Source: Rhodospirillaceae bacterium (GTDB lineage Bacteria; Pseudomonadota; Alphaproteobacteria; MPNO01; UBA2964). From it: 23,657 nt of DNA. The stretch spans positions 1 to 23,657 of the forward strand of contig JABJKO010000231.1 of the NCBI GenBank assembly GCA_018660305.1, in the 5' to 3' direction. The notes beneath the pieces are model-generated. The model had not been told where the DNA came from and searched no databases. It saw only the letters and a list, made by a program, of their open reading frames with translations. Each line of letters opens with the position of its first letter. Positions within the stretch are counted from its first letter, which is position 1. Below are positions 7,789-14,876 of this stretch, piece by piece. The translations under genes were made by a program, and so were the position numbers.

Positions 7789-8799
7789 CTAACCCCAGTA
7801 CGCAAACCCCATGGCGTTGCCGGTGCCGGCTTTCGAGCGGTAGCACGGCACGTAATCGACCAGGGTCATGGGGAGCCCGCATTCTGTCATCATGGCGGCG
7901 ACGGGTATCCAGTTTTTGATCTCCGACGAGCCGGCCTGGTAGAGTTCTTCCGGGATGGCATTGAGCGTATCCGCATCGTTGCCGGCCAGGGCGTCCAGAA
8001 CGGTGCGGTCCAGATCTTCGTCGATGACGAAATGGCTCAACCCGCCGGAAGCGAAGACAGCCACCGTGGCGTCCGATTCCCAGCTCTCGATGGCGGTCTT
8101 TATGGCCTTGCCGAATTCGTAGCATCGTGCGGCCCGTGGCTGGTTGGGCGGGTAGAACGTGTTGAGGATCACCGGCACGTTGGGGATCACCTGGTCTTTC
8201 ATGATCTGGCGATAGATAAACCCAAAGGCGTGTGGAATGCCGTTCACATAGCCGGTGCCCTCGGGCAATTTGTTGGAGGTGGCAATATCGAAATCCGCAT
8301 CCATCAATGAGTCGATCATGTGCCGTCCCAGCTCGGGGTGGCCGGGATAGACCCGTTCGTCGGGCGGCGCGAAGCCGCGCTCGGCGATGGCGATGCCGGG
8401 GGGCAGTTTGGCGATCTGTTCCGCGCTCCTTGGGCCGCTTTCGATGGTCTCGCCCCAATAGATCGCGAAGGCCGGATTGTTGTCGTCGGCAAACAGCTCC
8501 TTCTGGTCGTTGCCGATGATCACCGCCACATCGGGCTTGATCTCGGCATATTTGGCCGCCAGCAAATCCAGCGCCTTGCCGCAGGCTTCCGACCGGGCCT
8601 TCCAGCGTTCCGGAGTGATCTGGTCGGCGAAATTGCCGTCCCGGCGCAGGGTCACCAGCTCATCGAAGCTGTATTTGCCACCCTTGAAATCATGCGCCGC
8701 GTTCTGCTTGTCGAAGGCGACCCGCCCGGCCCATTCCTCCCACGGGGTCGACAGCATGGGTCCGTGCGACGTGCCGATGCCGAGGACTATCTTGGCCAT
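7789..8799 (-). CDS. LigB-family (class III) extradiol ring-cleavage dioxygenase
   Basis: A 336-residue protein of the LigB/DODA superfamily, which opens catechol-type rings using Fe(II). H12 (GTSHGPM) aligns with the first metal His of LigB, H190 (GIPHAFGF) with the catalytic acid/base His, and E293 (SSEIKNWI) is a candidate for the metal-ligand Glu. The position of the second metal His (NDH in LigB) appears to be Q99 (GNDQKELF). The same NDQ/DDQ pattern occurs, from memory, in a large subfamily annotated loosely as protocatechuate-type dioxygenases. It is the first gene of the minus-strand run and is divergent from the aldolase/hydratase genes. It could be a gallate-like dioxygenase or an aminophenol-type ring opener. 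The specific substrate is unknown. Confidence 0.85.
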   Translation of the reverse strand: MAKIVLGIGTSHGPMLSTPWEEWAGRVAFDKQNAAHDFKGGKYSFDELVTLRRDGNFADQITPERWKARSEACGKALDLLAAKYAEIKPDVAVIIGNDQKELFADDNNPAFAIYWGETIESGPRSAEQIAKLPPGIAIAERGFAPPDERVYPGHPELGRHMIDSLMDADFDIATSNKLPEGTGYVNGIPHAFGFIYRQIMKDQVIPNVPVILNTFYPPNQPRAARCYEFGKAIKTAIESWESDATVAVFASGGLSHFVIDEDLDRTVLDALAGNDADTLNAIPEELYQAGSSEIKNWIPVAAMMTECGLPMTLVDYVPCYRSKAGTGNAMGFAYWG

Positions 8800-8958
8800 G
8801 TCATTACCATGTCATTTTTCTCATTGTTGATGCGACGACCTTATCCCGGATGGCAAAAGACGCAAGCGTGCCGCAAAAAATTTCGCCGGTGGTTTGTCGA
8901 AAGGGCACGGGGGCCGTAAACTGCCGGCAATGATGTAACAATAATTGGGGTGAGACCA

Positions 8959-9861
8959 ATGGCAGACAGTCCGAGACTGAATGGGGTGATCGCGGCCCTT
9001 GCAGCGGGGCAACCCGCGTTCACAGCGTTTTCCACACCGGACGTGCCGTCGGCCATCGCCTACAGCACCAACACGGGCTATGACGGCATCGTGTTTGAGA
9101 TGGAGCACAATGCCTGGGATTCGCTGGCATTGCGCGATTGCCTGCAATACATGCTCAATCGCGGCCAGATCGCCAAGTCAGGCTCGCTTGCCCCTGCGGT
9201 TACGCCCATGGTGCGGGTGCCGCCCAATGGCAACGAGATGGCCCAGTGGCAGGCCAAACAGGCACTGGATCTGGGTGTCTATGGGGTGGTCTGGCCCCAT
9301 GTGAGCAGCGTGGAGGAAGCCTATAACGCGGTTGCCGCCTGCCGCTATCCGCGCATGAGCGATGCGCCGCTTTATGAGCCTGCCGGCATCCGCGGCGATG
9401 GTCCAACCTCGGCAACGCGGTACTGGGGTCTGGGGCAGCAGGATTATTACAAGAAGGCCGATGTATGGCCGCTGGCGCCGGACGGCGAGGTTTTGGTGAT
9501 CCTGATGATCGAGGACACCAAGGGGATCGCGAACCTGTCGGATATTCTCAAAAACGTCCCGGGCATCGGCGCGGTGCTGATCGGTGAGGGCGATCTTAGC
9601 CAGGAACTGGGCTATCCGCGCCAGTACGAACACAAAGTGGTGCTCGAGGCCATGGCGGAGATCGTCAATACCTGCAAGGAAAACAACGTGGCCGTCGGCC
9701 ATCCGCATGTGAATGCCGGCAATGTGGAACGCATTTTGGATGAGGGCTACACGTTCCTGATGGCCGCACCGGTGCGCTCGACGCCGGGTCTGGACAAGGG
9801 ACTTGAATTATCGGGACGCGGCGGCGTCGAAAAACCGTCCGCACCCGCACCGTCTTATTGA
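8959..9861 (+). CDS. HpcH/HpaI-family class II aldolase
   Basis: A 300-residue aldolase of the HpcH/HpaI/citrate-lyase-beta family, which cleaves 4-hydroxy-2-oxo acids to pyruvate plus an aldehyde or oxoacid. Conserved elements are H50 (FEMEH), R86 (MVRVPPNG), 'ALDLGVYGVVWPHV', the metal ligand E185 (LMIEDTKG) and D212 (GEGDLSQELG). The ATG at 8959 has a good ribosome site (GGGGTGAG); a GTG at 8950 is an alternative. It is followed 107 nt later by the LigJ-like hydratase, so it probably supplies the final pyruvate-yielding cleavage. That is a role LigK-type aldolases play in other bacteria. The pathway role is inferred. Confidence 0.85.
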   Translation: MADSPRLNGVIAALAAGQPAFTAFSTPDVPSAIAYSTNTGYDGIVFEMEHNAWDSLALRDCLQYMLNRGQIAKSGSLAPAVTPMVRVPPNGNEMAQWQAKQALDLGVYGVVWPHVSSVEEAYNAVAACRYPRMSDAPLYEPAGIRGDGPTSATRYWGLGQQDYYKKADVWPLAPDGEVLVILMIEDTKGIANLSDILKNVPGIGAVLIGEGDLSQELGYPRQYEHKVVLEAMAEIVNTCKENNVAVGHPHVNAGNVERILDEGYTFLMAAPVRSTPGLDKGLELSGRGGVEKPSAPAPSY

Positions 9862-9874
9862 ATTGAAAAACGCA

Positions 9875-9943
9875 CCGGCCCTCTCCCTCTCCCGTCCACC
9901 CATTGCGAGTATCCTCTGGGTGGACGGGAGGGGAGAGGGCCGG
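9875..9943. repeat. Long inverted repeat between aldolase and hydratase genes
   Basis: The left arm (9875-9902) and right arm (9917-9943) pair over 27 bp with a single bulged base. The loop is about 14 nt. The arms are of the CT-rich 'ccctctccc…gggagaggg' type. No T-run follows, so termination is doubtful. It may be a dispersed palindromic unit, or a hairpin that tunes transcript stability between two co-transcribed genes. Confidence 0.75.
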
Positions 9944-9968
9944 AACCGCCCATTTATAGGAGAACAAC

Positions 9969-10979
9969 ATGATTATCGATTGCCACGGCCATTACACCAC
10001 CGAGCCCGAGCAGCTCACCGAATACCGCAAGGCTCAGCTCGCGGGGCTCGACGCTGATCCGTCTTTTCTGCCGTCGCGGGCGGATCTGAATATCACTGAC
10101 GATGAGATCCGCGAGCGGCTGGAGCCGGCACAGCTCAAGCTGCAGCGCGAGCGGGGCACCGACATGACCATCTTTTCGCCGCGCGCGGTGGGGATGGGGC
10201 ATCATCTGGGGAACGAGCGGACCAGCTATTACTGGGCAGAAATCTGCAACAACATGGTGCGCCGCGTGTGCGACATGTATCCGGACAAGTTCGTGCCGGT
10301 CTGCCAGCTGCCGCAATTTCCCGGAGTAGAGCCCAAGAAATCCATCCCCGAACTGGAACGCTGCATCAATGAAATGGGCTTTATCGGGGTAAATGTGAAC
10401 CCGGATCCGTCGGGCGCCATGTGGACCGACCCGCCCATCACCGACAAATGGTGGTATCCGCTGTGGGAGAAGATGGTGGAGCTTGACGTGCCCGGCATGC
10501 TGCATGTGAGCGGCTCGTGCAATCCCAACTTCCACCATACCGGCGCTCATTACATCGCCGGTGACACCACCGTGTTCATGCAGCTTATCCTGGGCGATCT
10601 GTTCAAGGATTTCCCGACGCTTAAATTCATCATTCCCCATGGCGGGGGCGCCGTGCCCTTCCATTGGGGCCGCTACCGCGGGCTGGCCCAGGATATGGGC
10701 AAGCCGACCCTGGACGAGCATCTGCTGGACAATGTGTTCTTTGACACATGTGTCTATCACCAGCCGGGTATCGATTGCATGACCAAGGTTATTCCGACCA
10801 AGAATATTCTGTTTGCGTCGGAAATGGTGGGCGCGGTGCGGGGTATCGATCCGGAAACCGGGTTCAATTACGACGATACCAAACGCTATATCGACGGGAC
10901 GCCCAATCTCACCGATGCGGAACGGACGGAGATTTTCAGCGGCAATGTGCAGAAGGTTTTCAGCCGCCTGAAGCTATAG
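9969..10979 (+). CDS. ligJ: 4-oxalomesaconate hydratase (LigJ-like amidohydrolase-fold enzyme)
   Basis: A 336-residue amidohydrolase-fold protein very like the LigJ hydratase as I recall it. LigJ hydrates 4-oxalomesaconate to 4-carboxy-4-hydroxy-2-oxoadipate in protocatechuate and gallate meta-cleavage. Conserved features are the N-terminal MIIDCHGHYT with zinc ligands H6 and H8, 'RGTDMTIFSPRA', 'ELERCINEMGFIGVNVNPDP', H179 (MLHVSGSCNP), H224 (IIPHGGGAVPFHWGRYRG), and E285 (ILFASEMVGAVRGIDP). The equivalents of H179 and E285 bind zinc in LigJ. Length agrees with the family (about 340). The ribosome site is AGGAGA 6 nt upstream. Decarboxylases of the ACMSD family share the fold but lack this exact run of motifs. 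Its presence implies that the cluster processes a dicarboxylated ring-opening product. Confidence 0.87.
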   Translation: MIIDCHGHYTTEPEQLTEYRKAQLAGLDADPSFLPSRADLNITDDEIRERLEPAQLKLQRERGTDMTIFSPRAVGMGHHLGNERTSYYWAEICNNMVRRVCDMYPDKFVPVCQLPQFPGVEPKKSIPELERCINEMGFIGVNVNPDPSGAMWTDPPITDKWWYPLWEKMVELDVPGMLHVSGSCNPNFHHTGAHYIAGDTTVFMQLILGDLFKDFPTLKFIIPHGGGAVPFHWGRYRGLAQDMGKPTLDEHLLDNVFFDTCVYHQPGIDCMTKVIPTKNILFASEMVGAVRGIDPETGFNYDDTKRYIDGTPNLTDAERTEIFSGNVQKVFSRLKL

Positions 10980-11222
10980 AAATCGGCAAAACTGATTCGT
11001 TTCGCGGGTGCGCGCGGTCGAGACGATTTGGCGGTCAATTCCCGTCTCTTCGCGGCCGATGGCGCATCCGCTGTGTTTTTGTTTGGAGCGTCCATAATAC
11101 GAGTTCTTGGACGCCGTTTGGCGCGGACAATTTTTTTTGTGTCAGGGGGCGGCATCAGCTACCAGATTTAGGGGGTCGGTCGGGCCTGATTCCAAAATAT
11201 TCTTGACAGGATCAACGCCCGG

Positions 11223-11253
11223 TTTTCCACAGGTTTTCCACAGGCCGTCCACA
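11223..11253 (+). promoter_or_regulatory. Three phased DnaA-box-like 9-mers upstream of nrdA
   Basis: TTTTCCACA occurs at 11223-11231 and 11234-11242, and a weaker CCGTCCACA at 11245-11253, all in the same direction and exactly 11 bp apart. The first two differ from the TTATNCACA DnaA consensus at one base. DnaA control of nrdAB is known in E. coli, so DnaA binding here is plausible. It is inferred from sequence only. Confidence 0.5.
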
Positions 11254-11304
11254 GGGTGGTCCCCCCTAGGGAGTGTGTTGCACACCCCCCATCCACCGTC
11301 TTCT

Positions 11305-11351
11305 CCACAAAATATTGTGTCTAATTTCGCTTCCCATACCAATTATTGTTG
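11305..11351 (+). promoter_or_regulatory. Pair of NrdR-box-like sites upstream of nrdA
   Basis: The 16-mer at 11305-11320 (CCACAAAATATTGTGT) is a near-palindrome that fits the NrdR consensus acaCwAtATaTwGtgt well. A weaker copy lies at 11336-11351 (ATACCAATTATTGTTG, about 10 of 16 positions). The start-to-start distance is exactly 31 bp, which is the spacing of known NrdR box pairs. NrdR represses ribonucleotide reductase genes in response to dATP/ATP. The second box touches a possible -35 element. Confidence 0.65.
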
Positions 11352-11378
11352 ACTGAGGGTTTCGCCTTGGGGCATGAT
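11349..11378 (+). promoter_or_regulatory. Possible nrdA promoter
   Basis: TTGACT (11349-11354) and CATGAT (11373-11378) are separated by 18 bp and resemble the -35 and -10 hexamers of the housekeeping sigma factor. The -10 is weak. The -35 overlaps the last bases of the second NrdR-like box, the geometry expected for repression. Another TTGACA is present at 11203-11208, but without a convincing -10. Confidence 0.35.
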
Positions 11379-11413
11379 TCAATGGTTCCGTCACCTTGGA
11401 ATAAGGAAGTATC

Positions 11414-11465
11414 GCTCTCCGTCTGCTGACCAAACAGGCCTTAAAAGGCCGGGCAGACGCAGAGC
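11414..11465 (+). promoter_or_regulatory. Structured hairpin in the nrdA leader
   Basis: GCTCTCCGTCTGC (11414-11426) pairs with GCAGACGCAGAGC (11453-11465) over 13 bp with a single C-C mismatch. Inside it a second hairpin forms from GGCCTT (11437-11442) and AAGGCC (11445-11450). The 5' side has a 10-nt bulge and the 3' side a 2-nt bulge. It ends about 62 nt before the nrdA start, downstream of the likely promoter, so it would be in the mRNA leader. There is no T-run. I recognise no named riboswitch. Role unknown. Confidence 0.5.
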
Positions 11466-11527
11466 ACTCGACTCCCTAATTCAGGCGACGGACGGGGGTT
11501 GGTAAGTACAGAGTTCGGGAGGGTTTA

Positions 11528-13456
11528 GTGCTCGATATAGTCCACAGAGAAGATGCGCCGGAGGTCTTTCAGACCGAGCGCGGTGTCCGCGTCACCATTG
11601 ATCGCAGCCGTGATGAAAAACTGACGGAGTTTGGTAAGGAAACGCTGAGCGATCGGTACCTGATGCCGGGTGAAAGTTTTCAGGATCTGTTTGCCCGGGT
11701 GGCGACGCACTATGCCGATGATTCGGCGCATGCACAGCGTCTTTATGACTATATCAGCCGGCTCTGGTTCATGCCGTCGACGCCGGTACTGTCGAACGGC
11801 GGCACGACCCGCGGTCTGCCCATCTCCTGCTTTCTGAACGAAGCCACCGACAGTCTCGATGGCATCCTCAATCTGTGGAACGAAAATGTCTGGCTCGCCG
11901 CCAAGGGCGGCGGTATCGGCAGCTATTGGGGCAATCTGCGCTCCATCGGCGAGAAAGTCGGCGCCAACGGCAAGACGTCGGGCATCATTCCTTTCATCCG
12001 CGTGATGGATTCGCTGACGCTGGCCATCAGCCAGGGCAGTCTGCGGCGCGGGTCGGCGGCCATTTATCTGCCCATCGATCATCCGGAAATCGAGGAGTTC
12101 ATCGAAATCCGCCGGCCCACCGGTGGCGATCCCAACCGCAAGGCGCTTAACCTGCATCACGGCATCCTGATCACCGACGAATTCATGCGGGCGGTGGAGG
12201 CCAACGAGGAATTCCCGCTGCGCAGCCCGAAGGACCGGCATGTGGTGCGCAAGATCTCGGCTCGGGCGTTGTGGATTCGGCTACTGACCTGCCGGGTCGA
12301 GACCGGCGAGCCCTATTTCATCTATATCGACCACGTGAACAAGGCGATCCCGGAACATCACAAGCTGGCTAATCTTGAAGTCAAGATGTCCAATCTGTGC
12401 AGCGAGATCACCCTGCCCACCGGAATAGATAAGGATGGCGAGCAGCGTACCGCGGTTTGCTGTCTGTGTTCGCTCAACCTTGAAACCTGGTTCGAGTGGG
12501 AAAAAGAGCAGCAATTCATCCCCGATATCATGCGGTTCCTCGATAACGTGTTGCAGGACTTTATCGATAACGCGCCGGACGAGATGGCGCGGGCCCGCTA
12601 TTCAGCTGCGCGCGAGCGGTCGGTTGGTCTTGGCGTGATGGGGCTGCATTCGTTCCTGCAATCGCAGAACGTACCCCTTGAATCGGTCATGGCGAAGGTG
12701 TGGAACAAGAAGATGTTCAAGCACATCCGCACCCAGGCCGACGTCGCTTCGGGGGCGCTGGCGGAAGAGCGCGGTGCCTGTCCCGATGCCGCCGATTATG
12801 GCGCCATGGAACGGTTTTCGAACAAGATGGCCATTGCGCCGACCGCATCCATCTCGATTATTTGCGGCGGCTCTTCGCCGGGGATCGAGCCCAACGTGGC
12901 CAATTCCTTCACCCACAAGACGTTGTCGGGCTCGTTCAATGTCCGCAACAAATATCTGAAGCAATTGCTGGAGGAAAAAGGCCAGGACACGGACGAAATC
13001 TGGTCGTCGGTGACCACCCATGAAGGTTCCGTCCAGCATCTCGATTTCCTGACCGACGACGAAAAGGACGTCTTCAAAACGGCTTTCGAGATGGACCAGC
13101 GCTGGATCATCGACCTTGCCGGCGACCGGGCGGAATTTATCTGCCAGTCCCAGTCGCTCAACGTCTTTATTCCGGCCGATGTGCACAAGAAAACCCTGCA
13201 CGACATTCACTGGATGGCCTGGAAGAAGGGCGTGAAGACACTGTATTACTGCCGCTCCAAATCCATCCAGCGGGCCGAGGCGGTATCGCACAAGCAGGAA
13301 GTCACATCGCTGGATTCGGTTGGCGCCCAGCCGCTGCCGTCGCCGGACGGGATCGACCTGCCGCTCGCGGCTTCCGCCGCGCCGGCGCCGTTGGACGGAT
13401 CCGGGGATGGTTCAGGCAACGACAATGATTACGAGGAATGCCTCGCCTGTCAGTAA
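11528..13456 (+). CDS. nrdA: Ribonucleotide reductase class I, large (alpha) subunit
   Basis: The 642-residue catalytic subunit of class I ribonucleotide reductase, which reduces ribonucleoside diphosphates to deoxy forms. Active-site pieces are C101 (PISCFLNE) and C311 (AVCCLCSLNL), the redox pair; the N289-x-C291-x-E293 triad (MSNLCSEI) with the thiyl-radical cysteine; and the C-terminal relay cysteines C638 and C641 (ECLACQ) on a flexible Gly/Asp-rich tail. The protein lacks an N-terminal ATP cone (no VxKRDG-type motif), so overall dATP inhibition through that domain is not expected. The start is GTG with a strong ribosome site (GGGAGGG about 5 nt upstream). nrdB follows after 112 nt. Confidence 0.93.
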   Translation: MLDIVHREDAPEVFQTERGVRVTIDRSRDEKLTEFGKETLSDRYLMPGESFQDLFARVATHYADDSAHAQRLYDYISRLWFMPSTPVLSNGGTTRGLPISCFLNEATDSLDGILNLWNENVWLAAKGGGIGSYWGNLRSIGEKVGANGKTSGIIPFIRVMDSLTLAISQGSLRRGSAAIYLPIDHPEIEEFIEIRRPTGGDPNRKALNLHHGILITDEFMRAVEANEEFPLRSPKDRHVVRKISARALWIRLLTCRVETGEPYFIYIDHVNKAIPEHHKLANLEVKMSNLCSEITLPTGIDKDGEQRTAVCCLCSLNLETWFEWEKEQQFIPDIMRFLDNVLQDFIDNAPDEMARARYSAARERSVGLGVMGLHSFLQSQNVPLESVMAKVWNKKMFKHIRTQADVASGALAEERGACPDAADYGAMERFSNKMAIAPTASISIICGGSSPGIEPNVANSFTHKTLSGSFNVRNKYLKQLLEEKGQDTDEIWSSVTTHEGSVQHLDFLTDDEKDVFKTAFEMDQRWIIDLAGDRAEFICQSQSLNVFIPADVHKKTLHDIHWMAWKKGVKTLYYCRSKSIQRAEAVSHKQEVTSLDSVGAQPLPSPDGIDLPLAASAAPAPLDGSGDGSGNDNDYEECLACQ

Positions 13457-13489
13457 ACGGGTAATCCGATTGTTATCCAGAGTTTAAAG

Positions 13490-13509
13490 CCGGGGCCCGT
13501 TGGCCCCGG
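13490..13509 (+). other. GC-rich hairpin between nrdA and nrdB
   Basis: A perfect 8-bp stem, CCGGGGCC (13490-13497) with GGCCCCGG (13502-13509), has a 4-nt loop. No T-run follows. It could protect the 3' end of nrdA mRNA or act as a partial terminator that sets the NrdA:NrdB ratio. This is speculative. Confidence 0.5.
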
Positions 13510-13568
13510 TTCCAGTCAAAAAATGAATTGGCGCTCCAGTGCTAAGAGCGTCCGGGGGAAAAGAAAAT

Positions 13569-14531
13569 ATGTCGCTGCTGGATGAACAGATTGTCTATAA
13601 ACCGTTTCGGTATCCGTGGTGTTATGACGCGTGGCTGACCCAGCAGCGGGTTCACTGGATCCCCGAGGAAGTACCGCTGGCCGATGACGTCAAGGATTGG
13701 CACAACAAGCTTGAGCCCGCGGAACGCCATACGCTGACCCAGATTTTCCGCTTCTTCACCCAGGCCGATATCGAGGTCAATAATTGCTATATGAAGCATT
13801 ACAGCCAGGTCTTTAAACCGACCGAGGTGCAGATGATGCTGGCCGCGTTCTCCAATATCGAGACCGTGCATATAGCGGCCTATTCGTACCTGCTCGACAC
13901 CATCGGCATGCCCGAGACCGAGTACCAGGCCTTCCTCCGTTACAAGGAGATGAAGGACAAGTACGACTACATGCAGGGCTTCAACTGCGACAGCAAGAAG
14001 GATATCGCCATGACCCTGGCGGTATTCGGCGGTTTCACCGAGGGGCTGCAGCTTTTCGCGTCGTTTGCCATCCTGCTCAACTTCCCGCGCTTCAACAAGA
14101 TGAAGGGGATGGGTCAGATCGTTTCCTGGTCGGTACGGGATGAAAGCCTCCATACCGAATCCATGATCAAGCTGTTCCGCACGTTCGTGTCGGAAAACCC
14201 GGAGATCTGGAACGCGGAGCTACAGCGTGAGATTTATCTGGCGTGCAATACGGTGGTCGAGCATGAGGACGCTTTTATCAATCTCGCCTTCGAGATGGGT
14301 GGGGTGGAAGGGCTAAACGCTGCCGAGGTGAAGCAATATATCCGCTTCATCGCCGACCGCCGTCTGTCGCAACTCGGCCTGCAGCCGATCTTCCGGATCG
14401 AAAAAAACCCGCTGCCGTGGCTGGACGAGATCCTCAACGGCGTCGAGCACGCCAATTTCTTCGAGAACCGCGCTACCGAATATTCCAAGGCCGCTACCCA
14501 GGGCACCTGGGAAGACATCTGGGATAATTGA
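13569..14531 (+). CDS. nrdB: Ribonucleotide reductase class I, small (beta) subunit
   Basis: The 320-residue ferritin-like radical subunit that pairs with NrdA. Metal ligands are D67, E98 and H101, then a Glu in FTEGLQLF and the Glu and His of RDESLHTES. The radical tyrosine is present at Y105, with the E-x2-H-x3-Y spacing of E. coli NrdB, so this is a tyrosyl-radical enzyme and not the radical-less class Ic type. No ATP cone is seen at its N-terminus. The ATG at 13569 has GGGGG about 11 nt upstream. A GTG at 13539 would add 10 unconserved residues and is less likely. Ends in GTWEDIWDN. A hairpin terminator follows. Confidence 0.93.
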   Translation: MSLLDEQIVYKPFRYPWCYDAWLTQQRVHWIPEEVPLADDVKDWHNKLEPAERHTLTQIFRFFTQADIEVNNCYMKHYSQVFKPTEVQMMLAAFSNIETVHIAAYSYLLDTIGMPETEYQAFLRYKEMKDKYDYMQGFNCDSKKDIAMTLAVFGGFTEGLQLFASFAILLNFPRFNKMKGMGQIVSWSVRDESLHTESMIKLFRTFVSENPEIWNAELQREIYLACNTVVEHEDAFINLAFEMGGVEGLNAAEVKQYIRFIADRRLSQLGLQPIFRIEKNPLPWLDEILNGVEHANFFENRATEYSKAATQGTWEDIWDN

Positions 14532-14561
14532 CCAATACTGATTGTCCGGGGTTGGATGTCA

Positions 14562-14590
14562 GGCCGGCGCCTCAGGGCGCCGGCCGTTTC
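14562..14590 (+). terminator. Probable terminator after nrdB
   Basis: A perfect 10-bp GC stem (14562-14571 with 14576-14585) has a TCAG loop and is followed by GTTTCT. The stem is very strong but the T-run is short, so it is likely a terminator of moderate efficiency. It starts 30 nt after the nrdB stop. Confidence 0.65.
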
Positions 14591-14876
14591 TATGGGGTGC
14601 TCGCGGGAATCGTCTCCGGTGACCGCCGGCAGGGCGGATCAAAAATACACTCTCGTTCGCCGGATCCCTGCCGCCAAATTGACGCGTCGGCCCATGAAAA
14701 ACCCCTGGAATTTTGCCAATTTTGGCCAGTTTCACGAAATTGCCATGCCGGGTTAAAGCTTCCCTAACGACGTTTCGCTAGCCTGATCCCGTCATGCCAT
14801 ATTTCCGCCATTTTCTCTCGACTTTGGCGGCGGCTCTATGGCACCCTGTGTCGCAATAGGGGTGAGGAGGCAGACA
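14591..14876. other. Intergenic region after the nrdB terminator
   Basis: The 286 bases between the nrdB terminator and the next gene hold no convincing gene. A CtrA-like site TTAA-N7-CTAAC is at 14753-14768 and differs by one base from the TTAA-N7-TTAAC consensus. A small inverted repeat CCGCCA/TGGCGG lies at 14805-14810 and 14825-14830. A strong GAGGAGG ribosome site lies at 14864-14870, just before the next start. Short open frames here lack ribosome sites and look non-coding. Confidence 0.4.

Noticed and set aside
7685..8458. Upstream open extension (about 258 codons) of the glutamine-synthetase-like frame
   Set aside because: It lies entirely across the LigB-type gene region in another frame, has an Arg/His-rich composition with no family features, and the ligase N-terminus begins naturally at 7684.
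8779..8806. Near-duplicate 'atgacatgg' copies at the LigB-type gene start
   Set aside because: Too short to interpret; may only reflect slippage around the start codon.
11268..11290. GTGTG-TTG-CACAC inverted repeat as an operator
   Set aside because: Stem of 8 bp with a mismatch in a C/G-rich stretch; matches no operator I know, and could be chance.
11107..11352. Short open frame of 81 codons upstream of nrdA
   Set aside because: It runs across the DnaA-like repeats and NrdR box and has no ribosome site or protein-like features; a regulatory region explains it better.
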